Shown here: piece by piece, positions 54,464 to 64,000 of the stretch
Layout: every line of letters starts with the position of its first letter
How positions within the stretch are numbered: position 1 is the first letter of the stretch
From: Podaxis mareebaensis
Lineage: Eukaryota > Basidiomycota > Agaricomycetes > Agaricales > Agaricaceae
Length of the DNA: 64,000 bases
Reading direction: 5' to 3'
Assembly (NCBI GenBank): GCA_018524725.1
Contig: JAEUWP010000470.1
Span: 310,001-374,000, forward strand
Notes under the pieces: generated by a model
The model's database searches: none
What the model was told of the DNA's origin: nothing
The model's input: only the letters and a program-made list of their open reading frames with translations
Made by a program: the position numbers and the translations under genes

Positions 54464-55705
54464 ATGGCTGTCTTACCTCCAAAAGACGTCCTACGGCATG
54501 TTGTTGATGTACATTGCCATCCGACAGATTCACCCCACATCTCGTCAGGATCAATGGACCGACTTCAGATCACCGTCTGTGCCATGGCTAGTCGTGCATC
54601 AGATCAAGGATTGGTGCGAAACCTGGCAACGGCGTACCCCTCAAAGATAATCCCCTGTTTCGGTATGTCCCCCTCCCTGAACAACCTAACAACGAAATGA
54701 GTAACACGACCTCGTGTCCCTTCTTGTGTGACATTTCAAACATATGGATGGACACACGTACTGCAGGCTACCATCCGTGGTTCTCCCATTTCGTCGCAAC
54801 AGATTCAACAATCTCCAAAGAAGATCACTACAAACGCCTTTTCTTGGACTCCCAGAAGACAATCAAACCCGAGCATCATGAAGCTTTCAATAACCTACTA
54901 CCCAATCTGCCAGCACCGCGGCCCTTAAATGAAGTTCTTGACGAATTGCGTCAGAACCTCAACAACTTCCCAAACGCCATGGTCGGCGAAGTCGGACTAG
55001 ATCGGTCATTTCATGTTCCTTACGACTACGATGCGATACCGCGCCAGCTCACACCTTTCACCGTCCCTCTCCATCATCAGCTAGCTATTCTCGAAGGCCA
55101 ATTAGACCTTGCTGTTGAACTTGGTCGCAATGTCAGTCTTCATAGCGTCAAGTCGCAACAGGCTACTGTTGATCTTCTACATCGACTGGATAAGAAACAT
55201 GGCGACTTGTTCTATCGCATCAGCATTGATATGCATAGTTGTGGTCTTAGCCCAGAAACGTGGAAAACTATTGAGGTGAGGCGGAGCGCTACATTACAGA
55301 TAAAATAGCTCACTAGAGAGCCAGAAAAAATACACCAACATCTTCCTTTCGCTCTCTATGGTCATAAACGAAAGGCACTCAGGTTACAAGGCGCTCATCG
55401 CAGCTTGCTCAGATGATCGAATCTTGGTCAAATCGGACTATCATGACATTGACATGAGCACTTCACAAACCTGGCAGATGCTGGTGCATGTGGCGGAAAT
55501 CAAGAAGTGGAAGATCGAAACAACCTGGGTAGATTCTATGGATGAAAAGGATTGGGGTGTCGTTCGTCACCTGGAGCGAAACTGGTTCAGGTTCCGCGAT
55601 GGAAACCACGTTCTTCCGGCGAGTCATAAGTCGGCAAAGAATCGAAGAATGGTCGGTCGATATCATAGTCCATCGCCTCATGATGCTGTTAATTACAACG
55701 AATGA
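54464..55705 (+). CDS. TatD-family metal-dependent hydrolase (Scn1-like)
   Basis: Three exons, about 350 residues. The TIM-barrel metal sites are visible: VDVHCHPTDS near the start, GYHPWFSHF across the first splice, AMVGEVGLDRSF, VSLHSVKSQQATVDLL, SIDMHSCG and a C-terminal ILVKSDYHDID holding the last Asp. The order is that of the fungal Cut9-interacting protein Scn1 branch of TatD-related nucleases. Introns follow CFG and KTIE. It could be a DNase or exonuclease, or a proofreading hydrolase; the substrate is not determined by sequence. The ATG at 54464 is the first giving MAVLPPKDVLRHVVDVHCH. Confidence 0.85.
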
Positions 55706-55933
55706 ACGAAACTAAAGTACTGCGCAAACGACCAATGGGTTCAGGCATATGCAAGATGTGCACTTCTCCCCGACGATTCAATCATAACCACTCGGTGTGG
55801 GAGGCGATAGACCGCATCTGTGAATATACAGGCACATAGGCGGCCCATTCAATAACCCGAGAATTGGTAGGCTCAGCGTCCAATGTTGAGCAGGCTTTCA
55901 TGGTGGCGAACGTGAACAAAGCGGTCTCTGGGG

Positions 55934-56863
55934 TCAATTCCAGAGATACGAGAGGATGATAATTGTGCAGACTCCGATCAGGACGCCCAAAATGATGGAA
56001 TCTCGGCGTCGCCTGGATTTAATCATGGCAACAAGGTTGTTGATGCCAGGCATTTTATCTATATAATATTTTGAGCGTTCCTGAGTTCGCTTAAGACAAG
56101 TGCACTTACTCAGAACGCCGACCATTCGGGTATTCATATTGGCAAGAGTTACTCTCTGACGCGAGAACTCCGATCGAGTCTCGTAAGCTTGCCTGAAGAA
56201 TCATGAGCGTCATAGGAGGAAGGGAAAGCAGAATGGAACACACGCTAGGATGTCGTCAGTCATCTGATGCGAGTTGTCTATCCGTCCCCTTTCTGCGAGT
56301 AGTGAGTCCGCGGCGGATGATTTGTATGCACTGAAGTAGAATGTCAAACGACAATGCAATCACATCGAGAAGCTGACCCACTCAATGTCATTACGAACGC
56401 CAGTCAGTAGGTTGGCTTTATCCAACGCCGCGTGAACGTTCGTCTAAAGACAAACCTGAAGGTCAGATTGAAACAGGCCGGGAAGCAGATGGGTAACCTT
56501 TGTTCGCTTTAGCTCTCGTGAGCTATCCTGGAATATTTCCCGGTGTCGCTGTATCGTCCGGAGCATTGAAGCTGACAAAGTCTCAGGATTGCTCGCTAGT
56601 GTCGATAACTGCTCGTTGATTTCCTCTAACTATATTATATCGTCAACTGCCGTCCAGCTACAGTCATTACGGTGCCGTACTTTCGATAATAGATCTTCCA
56701 ATTCCTGCTCTAAGTCTTGCCAGCGGTTACTTGACCCCGAAGCTTCCACGTCCTGGTTTGGCTGCGCAATGGCCGCCGCCAGCTGAGCATACGTCGTGAG
56801 TTTCGAGTCAAAAAGGTTTTCCAGTGTGCGACATTGTCTGTGTAATCTGTCGTAGGTCGCCAT
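55934..56863 (-). CDS. GOS1: Golgi Qb-SNARE GOS1
   Basis: About 225 residues. The N-terminus MATYDRLHRQCRTLENLFDSKLTTYAQLA is the conserved start of GOS1/GOSR1. A helical region follows (WQDLEQELEDLL, LEEINEQLSTLA, MLRTIQRHREIFQDSSRELKRTKTNV), then the SNARE helix (SHQMTDDILAQAYETRSEFSRQRVTLANMNTRMVGVLSKMPGINNLVAMI). It ends with basic residues (KSRRRRD) and a tail anchor (SIILGVLIGVCTIIILSYLWN). It acts in intra-Golgi and ER-Golgi fusion. Several 50-60-nt introns are inferred from the helix continuity. Confidence 0.92.
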
Positions 56864-57515
56864 GGTGGTTGAAGGGAGAGAGATGAGCTAAGGTACTTAG
56901 GCTATGAACAGCGGACAATGGGCATCACAGGCTATTCGCACCTGGAGGGGATGGGAAGTGACGCATATCACGTGGCGGTGTTCCCAAGGATCACATCACA
57001 GTTACTGCTCTTACCTTAGGTACTCTAGCACACCTGATGGGATTGCACGCATACCTCTATGTCTATCGTTGTTACTGCTCTTGCCTTTGGTACTCTAGTA
57101 CACCTAATGGGATTGCATGCATACCTCTATCGTCGCCCCACCTCTTTGCAATTCTTATCCTACTGCCTCAAAATAGCACACACGCCATGTCCATCACTAC
57201 CACAGTCAAGATCCTCCTGTCAACTCTTGTGTACCGAGCCAGATCCAATATAGAGGGGTCGTGAGAGGCCCCATCATAACCACTTTCAAAGAAATATACT
57301 CGCACCATCGCCATTCTTGAGCACAGGCTTATACTGAAATGGAACTACGAGAACATGGCCTTGAAGGAAGATGGCTTCTTGAGGATAATGAACGGCGAAT
57401 GAAGGAATCTGACGATAAATATGCACGAGACGTTTATTGGAAAGAAGAATTACGTGAATAGCTACATGGACCCGTATGATACAGTATTTTTGATACAACC
57501 CATGACAAAGGAGAT
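56864..57515. other. Intergenic region GOS1 promoter / tomosyn 3' flank
   Basis: 652 bp between two minus-strand genes, containing an imperfect 70-bp tandem duplication (57001-57130). No gene is seen. Confidence 0.55.
57001..57130. repeat. Imperfect 70-bp tandem duplication
   Basis: Two 60-bp copies (57001-57060 and 57071-57130) begin GTTACTGCTCTT and end GCATACCTCTAT, separated by 10 bp. I count five differences, four of them transitions. Both lie upstream of the GOS1 start. Confidence 0.9.
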
Positions 57516-60500
57516 TTAGAAACCAAACCAGGATTTAGCAGTATTCTGTGCAGCCAATCGTTTTGCCTGAAACAAGAAATTGAACGCCGAGGTCAATGTG
57601 GCCAATGAGCTTAATTACCTGTGTGACCATATCCTTGCTTCCTTGTTCGAGTGACTTAAAATTCTCCTCAAGTTCTCCTAACATTTGCCTATGCAACAAT
57701 CGGTTTCAGATCCATTGTGGAAGTGTAGGCGGCGTACCCTCGTTCGTTCAAAGCGGTCATCAGCCGATTGTAGACGTTTGATCGCACCGCAGCAGCAGAA
57801 CCTGTGATAGCTGCCGCCGGAGTCGTATTTTCGTGGCCAGGAACGGTTCCCTCCAATTCCTCGACCTTCTTAGAAAAGACCTCGCGGGCACTTTGGACTG
57901 GCGCGGGCCTATCTAATCCACCCACTGAAACCAGAAGTTAATAAACAATTGCCTTACGAAGTCTATATAGCACGTACATAAGCCGTCAACTTGTTGCCCC
58001 GACATCGTCGTATTAGGCTTGAACCAAGAGCCAAGTAAAGATGGCGGGCCAATGGGGACAGGCTGCGGCTGAGGGGGCATGATGGCCTTGTTATTGACAA
58101 GGTCGACGAGCGGTCGCTCATTCGCACGACGGAAGTTAAACAGAGTTCCATATGTTGCTGATTGAACTAAACCAGAAGACGGATGAACGTCGAAACTGAT
58201 GAAGTCACCATGTTCGTCTATGCTGATCGATCTAAGCGAGTAACTCGTCAGTACACAGAGGTCAGAGAATTTGCTTCGGTAGCACCTGGGCGGTGTAGGA
58301 ATCGCTGCGCTAGTGTGTAGATGCTCCAGGTGTGGCAGGGAATAAGCGTGAAATTCGCTTTTGTTAGTATAAGCAACGAACACTCTTGATCCTGTAACAA
58401 ACTCCAATTTTAGCCTATTCAGTCGGGCAGAAATTAGTCAACCCACCCAATCGTTCGACAATCTGTACACCAATCACATCTCCATGCCTACTACTCCAGT
58501 CCGCCTTTCCAATTCGCTCGCCAGTGATATTAGCAAAGCTCCTGACACCTTTCGCACCGGCAGTAATGAGTATAACAGACTCGTCCACCCTGCTATCGGA
58601 CTGCAGCATGGCAGCAAAGCGTCCCCTGTCAGCCTTGCAGAGTGCTCCGCTTTTGCTTGCGATTACGAATGTACCATCACGAAAAGGTTGTGGCATCACC
58701 TTGTGAAGAGAAGTCGGGCCTTCGAAGTCGAATCCGGAAGAGGATCGGGTGATCGTATAGACGTCCATGGTGCCAGAGGTCCGGAGAGCAACAAGGCGTA
58801 TATGTGCCTTCGAGTCTGGCCTGAAGTGAGCCATGCGGCACCTAACAGCAAGTCGGGGTGCCTACCTTTGGCTATTCCACTGATAGTCCAGGTAAGGCAA
58901 GTAACCACGTCGACATCTGAGCTAGATCTCGAATGTCTCGAAGACTTTGAAGACTTGGAAGATCTTGAAGGTTTCCTCGTTAGGCTTGTAGGTCTGTGCA
59001 GCACGGTTGGCCCTCGCATATCAATAACAAATAGCGACCCATCAATAAAGGAGGCCGCGAGAAAACCTTTGAAGATATCAATAAATAAAGACCCAAGTTA
59101 AGTGAATTACCATCCCACCAATTTCTGAAATAGCAACTGCCTGTAACGACCCTCTCTCGGGGCAACAAAGTGCAAAATACGGCACGAGTCCCCTCCAAGA
59201 TTCTACGGAGACATGTGCAATTGACCTCAACTCCTCGTCCTGCGTATCCCCGATCGCTTGAGTTGCTCGGGTAGTTCTGGGGCGGTACACAAGGAGCTCC
59301 CCAGTGCTCAAAGCCACGGCGCATTCCAAGCTTTCAGTTGCGAAGTGTGTGGAAAGAATACACCTTGTTTGATCTTGAGCTTGATCTCGGCGTTGTTCAC
59401 TATCGAGGACATCCAAGGGAGCTTGCAGATCTATCTCAAGGGCATCAATAACTTCCGGAAAGTCATGCTGCAATGGAGAGTCCCTGGTTCCTTGGAGAAG
59501 CTGACTACTAATGTCGTAGAAGCTGACCGTCAAGTTTCGGTTGGAAGCGATAAGAACACGGTGCGGCTGGTACTGTTGTTGGAAACCCTGATGAGGATAC
59601 GGAGCTTCGAAATACACGAGAGACAGTCACCTTAGACACCTTGGTTTCGTGGGAGGATTCCATGTATGAGGAGCCGCCCGACAGCCGAATCCTGGGTCTC
59701 TTGCCAAACGAATTAAGGTTTTGGGCAAGTTCAGGATACATTTCCCTTGAAATGACATGTATTTTGTAGTTATCTGCGGTGAAGTTGCTTCCATTAAGCT
59801 CAAACGGCATGCCGACCGGCTGTGGATAGGCGGCCATTGACAACGATTCGAGCGCGGCGTTTAGGGCATCTAAAGTATCCTCCTCTGTTTGCGACGTTCC
59901 CGGTGGTGCAGGTTGTACCTGTGGACGGGCGAAGCAAGGTGGAGGGAACTCCCGCGAATCAACCATCCGAGCGCCTTGGCCGGCGTCCACTAGTATCAGA
60001 ATTGCGTATGGATCATAAGTGTAATTGAAATGAGGACTATCACGGGGAACAAGGTAGAAATCTTGCACAGGAGCATTCGTCGAATAGATGAAACAGCGTG
60101 GTTCATCGAGCGATTGCCGGATCGCTGTGGCTATGGAAGGATGGAGCCCATCTTGTATTGGTGGAGGATCTTCTGGATTGAATGTGGGGAACCATAAAAC
60201 GGTTAGTCCAAATCCATTTTCTGGTGTGAAACCACCCAGTATTGTCAAGGCCGTTTCCCCTCCACGAGGATCAGGGGAGTTTGGGAATCCACTCCAAGCC
60301 AATTTGAAAATTGGTTCTCGAGGTGAAGGACCGTGAGTGGTTGCTTTGTTAAGGTGAGCCTCAAGTGCTTCGCCATCGACTTTGTCCACATCAAGCTCAT
60401 CTAGAGTTCGGACAAGGAGTGGTTGATTGGCATCCTCGACTGCCCAGAAAGCGATGGTGCCATCAGCATGTCCAACGGCAAAGAAATGACCAGCGGGGTG

Positions 60501-61659
60501 GACGGCAATGCTAGTTACTGATGGCCGTCGGGGCAATAGGATATCCTTGATCAGGGTTAGTAGAATAGACACTGTGTACATTTGCATCTTACCCGAGAGT
60601 TATAACCTGTGCCACCGGGAGCACCTGGGGGGAGCACCAGGTCGAAGGTGCGAATAGGGCTGCGTTCCTTCTAAACCAATGTCCTTGAGCAAGTTTAAAC
60701 CAAACATTCGAGATCATTTACCAGATCCAGCAGTACAACGCCATCTTCCGAGGGTTAAAACATCGAATGAGTACAAGGAGCACTCGTCGATACTCACCTT
60801 GATACGCAACGAAAAGAAGGTTCAGGTCCCGAGGATGTGGAAGGATTTCGATGGGCTGGTGCCCTCTGGACACGGTTGAGCAGATATTACAGACCCAATG
60901 AGAAAACAATACGAACGAAGAAGGCAATATGGGAATTCCCGATTTTGTCATTTGTTCTTCGTAAAGTCGCCACATATTAGGAACGGTATAGGGTGATTTC
61001 CGCACGCAAGCAAGGTCGTAGGTTTTCAAATCGCCATTTTTCATGGCGAGGAAGATCTAGGTGCTCCATACATTTGAACAGCTCCTATATAATGGTTTGG
61101 TTACTCACATGGTTGTGAGACGGAGAAAGTATCATGAATCTAACAAGCCATTTAGCGAAGCCAATGGGGTAGATGATAAAGTAGCTCGTACGTGGTAGAA
61201 TCCCAACGAACTGTGGTCATGTACTTCGGACTCCCCAGCGCCGAAAGATCCCATACATGTAGACGGTGTCCATTGTCTGGAATGAGGTCAGTCTCGGGAT
61301 TACCACGAGCGAAGGCGCTCTTACCAAGACACACCAATCTCTGTGTCTGTAAACCAAATTGAAGGAACCGCACAGCAGCGGGTTCCGGTAGCAGAAGCTG
61401 AGTTTCAACGCCTGGCCCTCCACGGAGATGAATCACTCCTCTGGCTGTGCCTTGCAAGGGGTTTCAGAAGCTGGCACTTGCAATGAGAATATGAATGATG
61501 TCCACCTATAGCGAGGAGCCGAGAAACAGGGTCGAAAGCGACGGTTGTGATGTCAATCGGGAACTCAAAAACTCTGAGTGTCCCGACCTCCCAATCCGAT
61601 GGGTCTCGTGCGCATAAAGAAAAGTCAGCGTATGCAGGTTCATCGTGTCTGAGAAACAT
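57516..61659 (-). CDS. Tomosyn / SRO7 (lethal giant larvae) family protein
   Basis: A long multi-exon gene. It begins MFLRHDEPAYADFSLCARDP, followed by WD-type repeats of the Lgl/Sro7 double propeller (FPIDITTVAFDPVSRLLAIG, GTARGVIHLRGGPGVETQLLLPEPAAVRFLQF, SIAVHPAGHFFAVGHADGTIAFW, ALTILGGFTPENGFGLTVLWFP). The C-terminus is an R-SNARE-like helix (RSNVYNRLMTALNERGQMLGELEENF, SLEQGSKDMVTQAKRLAAQ) ending TAKSWFGF. Arg of NERG aligns with the zero-layer Arg of synaptobrevins, and there is no membrane anchor, as in tomosyn. Family members bind t-SNAREs and Rab/Sec4 to regulate exocytosis and polarity. Several internal exon borders are approximate. Confidence 0.87.
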
Positions 61660-61974
61660 TTGGAGACTCCCTGCGTCGAGGTGGTGGAAAGAGGAATAGG
61701 GAGCTTTGAGCAGTTACGTTAAGAGGGGGCATGTAGGTATTTGGTGGCTATTGTGAAATTGATCCAACGCCTCACTGCTCAGTCGCAGCATCGATCGCTC
61801 CAGGCAACTCCAGTTGCTCAACAGCTCACCACGGATAACGCAGGAGGGCACTATGAATGCCATACATTCTAAATCGAAATAAGTTATAAATAATGCGTGA
61901 GTAACCAGAGACCATGTATTACTATACAGTGCAAAAGATATAACGTCGTAACTATAAGTGCTCAACTACGAATG
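61660..61974. other. Intergenic region upstream of the tomosyn gene
   Basis: 315 bp containing the tomosyn promoter and the 3' flank of the coiled-coil gene; short frames only. Confidence 0.5.
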
Positions 61975-64000
61975 TTAAGGTAATTGGGTCTCGCCCATAA
62001 ACGTGAAGACCTGGCGAGGTGCTGGTTTGACTGCAGCCTGAGTGGTTGTACCGCGTATCTTACCCAGCCAACTTCGTTTCGACTGCTTCGCCGAGTCCAA
62101 GGGCACACTGTTCCGTGGACTGTTCGTCACGTCTTGGATCAAAGGAGTCGATAGGACGGCGGTTTGGCGTTTTGGAGATGACAGGACTTTGTTACGTATG
62201 GGCGTGAAGCCAGATTGGAGGTTGCTGAACATCCTACGAACTCTGGGCGTGGTAGTTTCATTCTCCCTGCTTGGAAGACTATCGACCGTAAAGCCTTGTG
62301 GCGGTACGGTCTCGCAAGCCTCGAAATCATCAGGCGCGCGTCGCTTTACTCCGACCACCGAAGGCGGGGGTGCTGAGGTCCGCTCCTGGGCTCGCCGTTG
62401 TTCTGGTGTACGAAGCTTAAAGACTGGAGTAGGGGCGAGTCGTCTTTCTGGTGTCTTTGGTCGTACGGTGCCAGTAGGCGGACCGGAAGCAACTCGTGAT
62501 GATGATCTGGAAACCTGGGCGGTTGGTGGCTTTTCATGGGATGAAGATACGGTAGTGCTAGTAGATTGGCGTGATGATCTACGGCGGGCTGTTGGGGCTT
62601 GGATTTCCGCGGCTTCTGCAAGAGGCGTTGGCGAGGGCTTGGTCGATGCTGGTACCGCTTCGGCGGTCACTTTGGAGTTGGCAACTGCAGCCTTCGCTGC
62701 AGCAAGTTTGGTTTGCAGATTTTGTGCCTTTCGCGTCAATGTCTCCACCTTGGCGGACAGCTTCTTGTTTTCTTTCAGCATCCTGCGTACCGTTAGTCAC
62801 TGCTCGACTTGAATTTGGGTGGCAACGTACTCCAAGGCCCGATCATCGTTCTCCTCGATCTCAGCACACTTGGCTTTGAGCAGCTCCTCCATCTCATTGT
62901 TTCTTTCCTCAAGACTTGCAAGCGCCTCCTCTAGATCTCGTCGTGGTTCGAGAGCTGCAAGTTTGTCTTGAAGTTTGGCGAGTTCGCGTTTGAACTGAGC
63001 ACTCTGAAGGCTGAGATTCATCTCTGCAGTTTTGGCTCTTGTTTCTGCTTGAGAAAGCTCCAATTGAGTATTGCTGAGGTTTGTCTTCAAGGCCTCCAAG
63101 GCGCGTTCCCTAGGCAAAGTGTAGGCACCGCTATACGTGTCACATGAAAAAGGTGCTTACCCATCTTGAATTTGGCGCTCGAGCGCATGTGTATATGATA
63201 GTGACTTCTGAATTTGTGCCTCAAGACTGGTAATATTCTCCTGGAGACGACCTTTCTCTCCCTCGCTCTTGGCCAGGGCAGCTTCGTTGCGCTCGATAGT
63301 ATTCTGGAGCTCTGTTACGTCGTGTTGGAGCTCGGACAGACTTGACCAGGCGGCTTCTCGTTCACGAGACAGAGACTGCAATTCTGCACTCCGCTGGTCC
63401 TCGCTATCCCGCAGGCGCTGTCTCTGTTGATCAAGCTCTTGAGAGAGATGCTGAATCTCCCGCGTTGCCTCCTCTGCCGCACGCGTTAATTCGTCGATCT
63501 TGGATTGCACCTCGACCCTTTGGGATTCCAGTTCTTGTTGATGTTTATCCATGCAAGACTTCGCGTCCAGCATCGTTGTCTCCTGCTCCTTCTGTAGTTG
63601 AGTAATCTCTCTCGCAAGTCGATTGTTGGCAGTTGTCAGTTCGTGTTGAACCTTTTCAGCCTTCGCCTTCTCTGCCAACAAACCTTCAAGTTCAGCGCGA
63701 AGGGATTCGAGTTCCTGAGCTGTCGCTTCCTTCTCGGCCCGGAGACTCTCCTGTGACAAATACAGTCCAGAGAGCTCTTCACTGAGGGTTTCTGCGCGTT
63801 TTTCCAGCTCCTCGACCTTGGGTTGAGCTTGAGCCAAAGCCTCCATATGATCCTGCTCCAGCGCAATACGGATCGTACGTTCCTTCTCTACCGTGGCTAC
63901 CGCGCTAGCTAGGTTCTTCTGAAGAACCTCCATCTCCTCCTTGTGCGATTGAATTAAATTAGATGTGGCCTTCTCCTGCTTGGCTACGAGACTATCCTTC
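61975..64000 (-). CDS. Large coiled-coil protein, C-terminal part (cut by window edge)
   Basis: Three exons are visible; the 5' part lies beyond the right edge. Exon sequence from the edge to about 63170 and 62812-63120 is nearly continuous heptad coiled coil, rich in Glu, Gln, Leu, Lys and Arg (QNTIERNEAALAKSEGEKGR, EALASLEERNNEMEELLKAK). The last exon starts MLKENKKLSAKVETLTRKAQ and continues into a disordered basic tail with many S/T-P sites (TPERRLAPTPVF, TPRVRRMFSNLQSGFTPIRN, SSPKRQTAVLSTP), ending FMGETQLP. The S/T-P and basic tail suggests a CDK-regulated nuclear or spindle/cytoskeletal protein, but coiled coils match many families and I do not assign one. Confidence 0.72.

Noticed and set aside
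55934..61659. Adjacent SNARE-related genes (GOS1 and tomosyn) considered as a functional cluster.
   Set aside because: They act at different trafficking steps and are separated by a normal intergenic region; the adjacency is most simply coincidence.

Overview
This window is nuclear DNA from a filamentous basidiomycete, most likely an agaricomycete. Genes are packed closely on both strands and are broken by many short GT-AG introns of about 45-75 nt. Two basidiomycete-expanded membrane families occur here (DUF6533 and DUF6534). The conserved genes are typically fungal: POM152, SRO7/tomosyn, a Zn2Cys6 regulator and a fused MOCS1A-MOCS1B. There is no rRNA, CRISPR array, operon or recognisable intact transposon. 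Gene models were assembled by hand from reading frames and splice signals. Internal exon borders of the long genes are approximate.

Layout. 0-5.5 kb: 5' end of POM152 (runs off the left edge), an RNase III-like/dsRBD protein, a tail-anchored thioredoxin, a short-chain dehydrogenase and an F-box protein. 6-11.3 kb: a DUF6533 membrane protein, an uncertain ORF and the ER mannosyltransferase ALG9. 11.3-14.3 kb: a 3 kb stretch without a convincing gene. 14.3-23 kb: a DH-domain RhoGEF, the riboflavin reductase RIB7 and an NBR1-type autophagy receptor. 23.9-29 kb: an O-methyltransferase, a DUF6534 membrane protein and an ABZ2-like aminodeoxychorismate lyase. 29-38.5 kb: the U3 processome WD40 protein UTP13, a forkhead factor and a Zn2Cys6 factor. 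38.6-46.3 kb: an orphan ORF, NIPSNAP, a DXD glycosyltransferase, the 20S proteasome beta-3 subunit, MOCS1 and a TXNDC17-like redox protein. 46.8-64 kb: a secreted Thr-rich wall protein, the mitochondrial aspartate/glutamate carrier, TRM5, a TatD-family hydrolase, the SNARE GOS1, a tomosyn/SRO7 protein and the 3' part of a coiled-coil protein (runs off the right edge).

Most genes are unrelated housekeeping functions. Loose themes are secretory-pathway traffic and glycosylation (ALG9, the DXD transferase, GOS1, tomosyn), thiol redox (two thioredoxin-fold proteins) and cofactor synthesis (riboflavin, PABA/folate, molybdopterin).

The most striking observation is in MOCS1. If the intron after the MoaA half is retained, the protein ends in the diglycine tail ...RPMILIGG followed at once by a stop. 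If it is spliced out, the second glycine and the stop are lost and the MoaC half is joined behind what looks like an internal mitochondrial presequence. This matches the two-isoform logic known for animal MOCS1. Other unusual points are a 6-nt and a 15-nt microexon, a first coding exon consisting only of ATG, a GC-AG intron, a pseudo-catalytic RNase III domain and a 7-nt overlap of two convergent coding regions.
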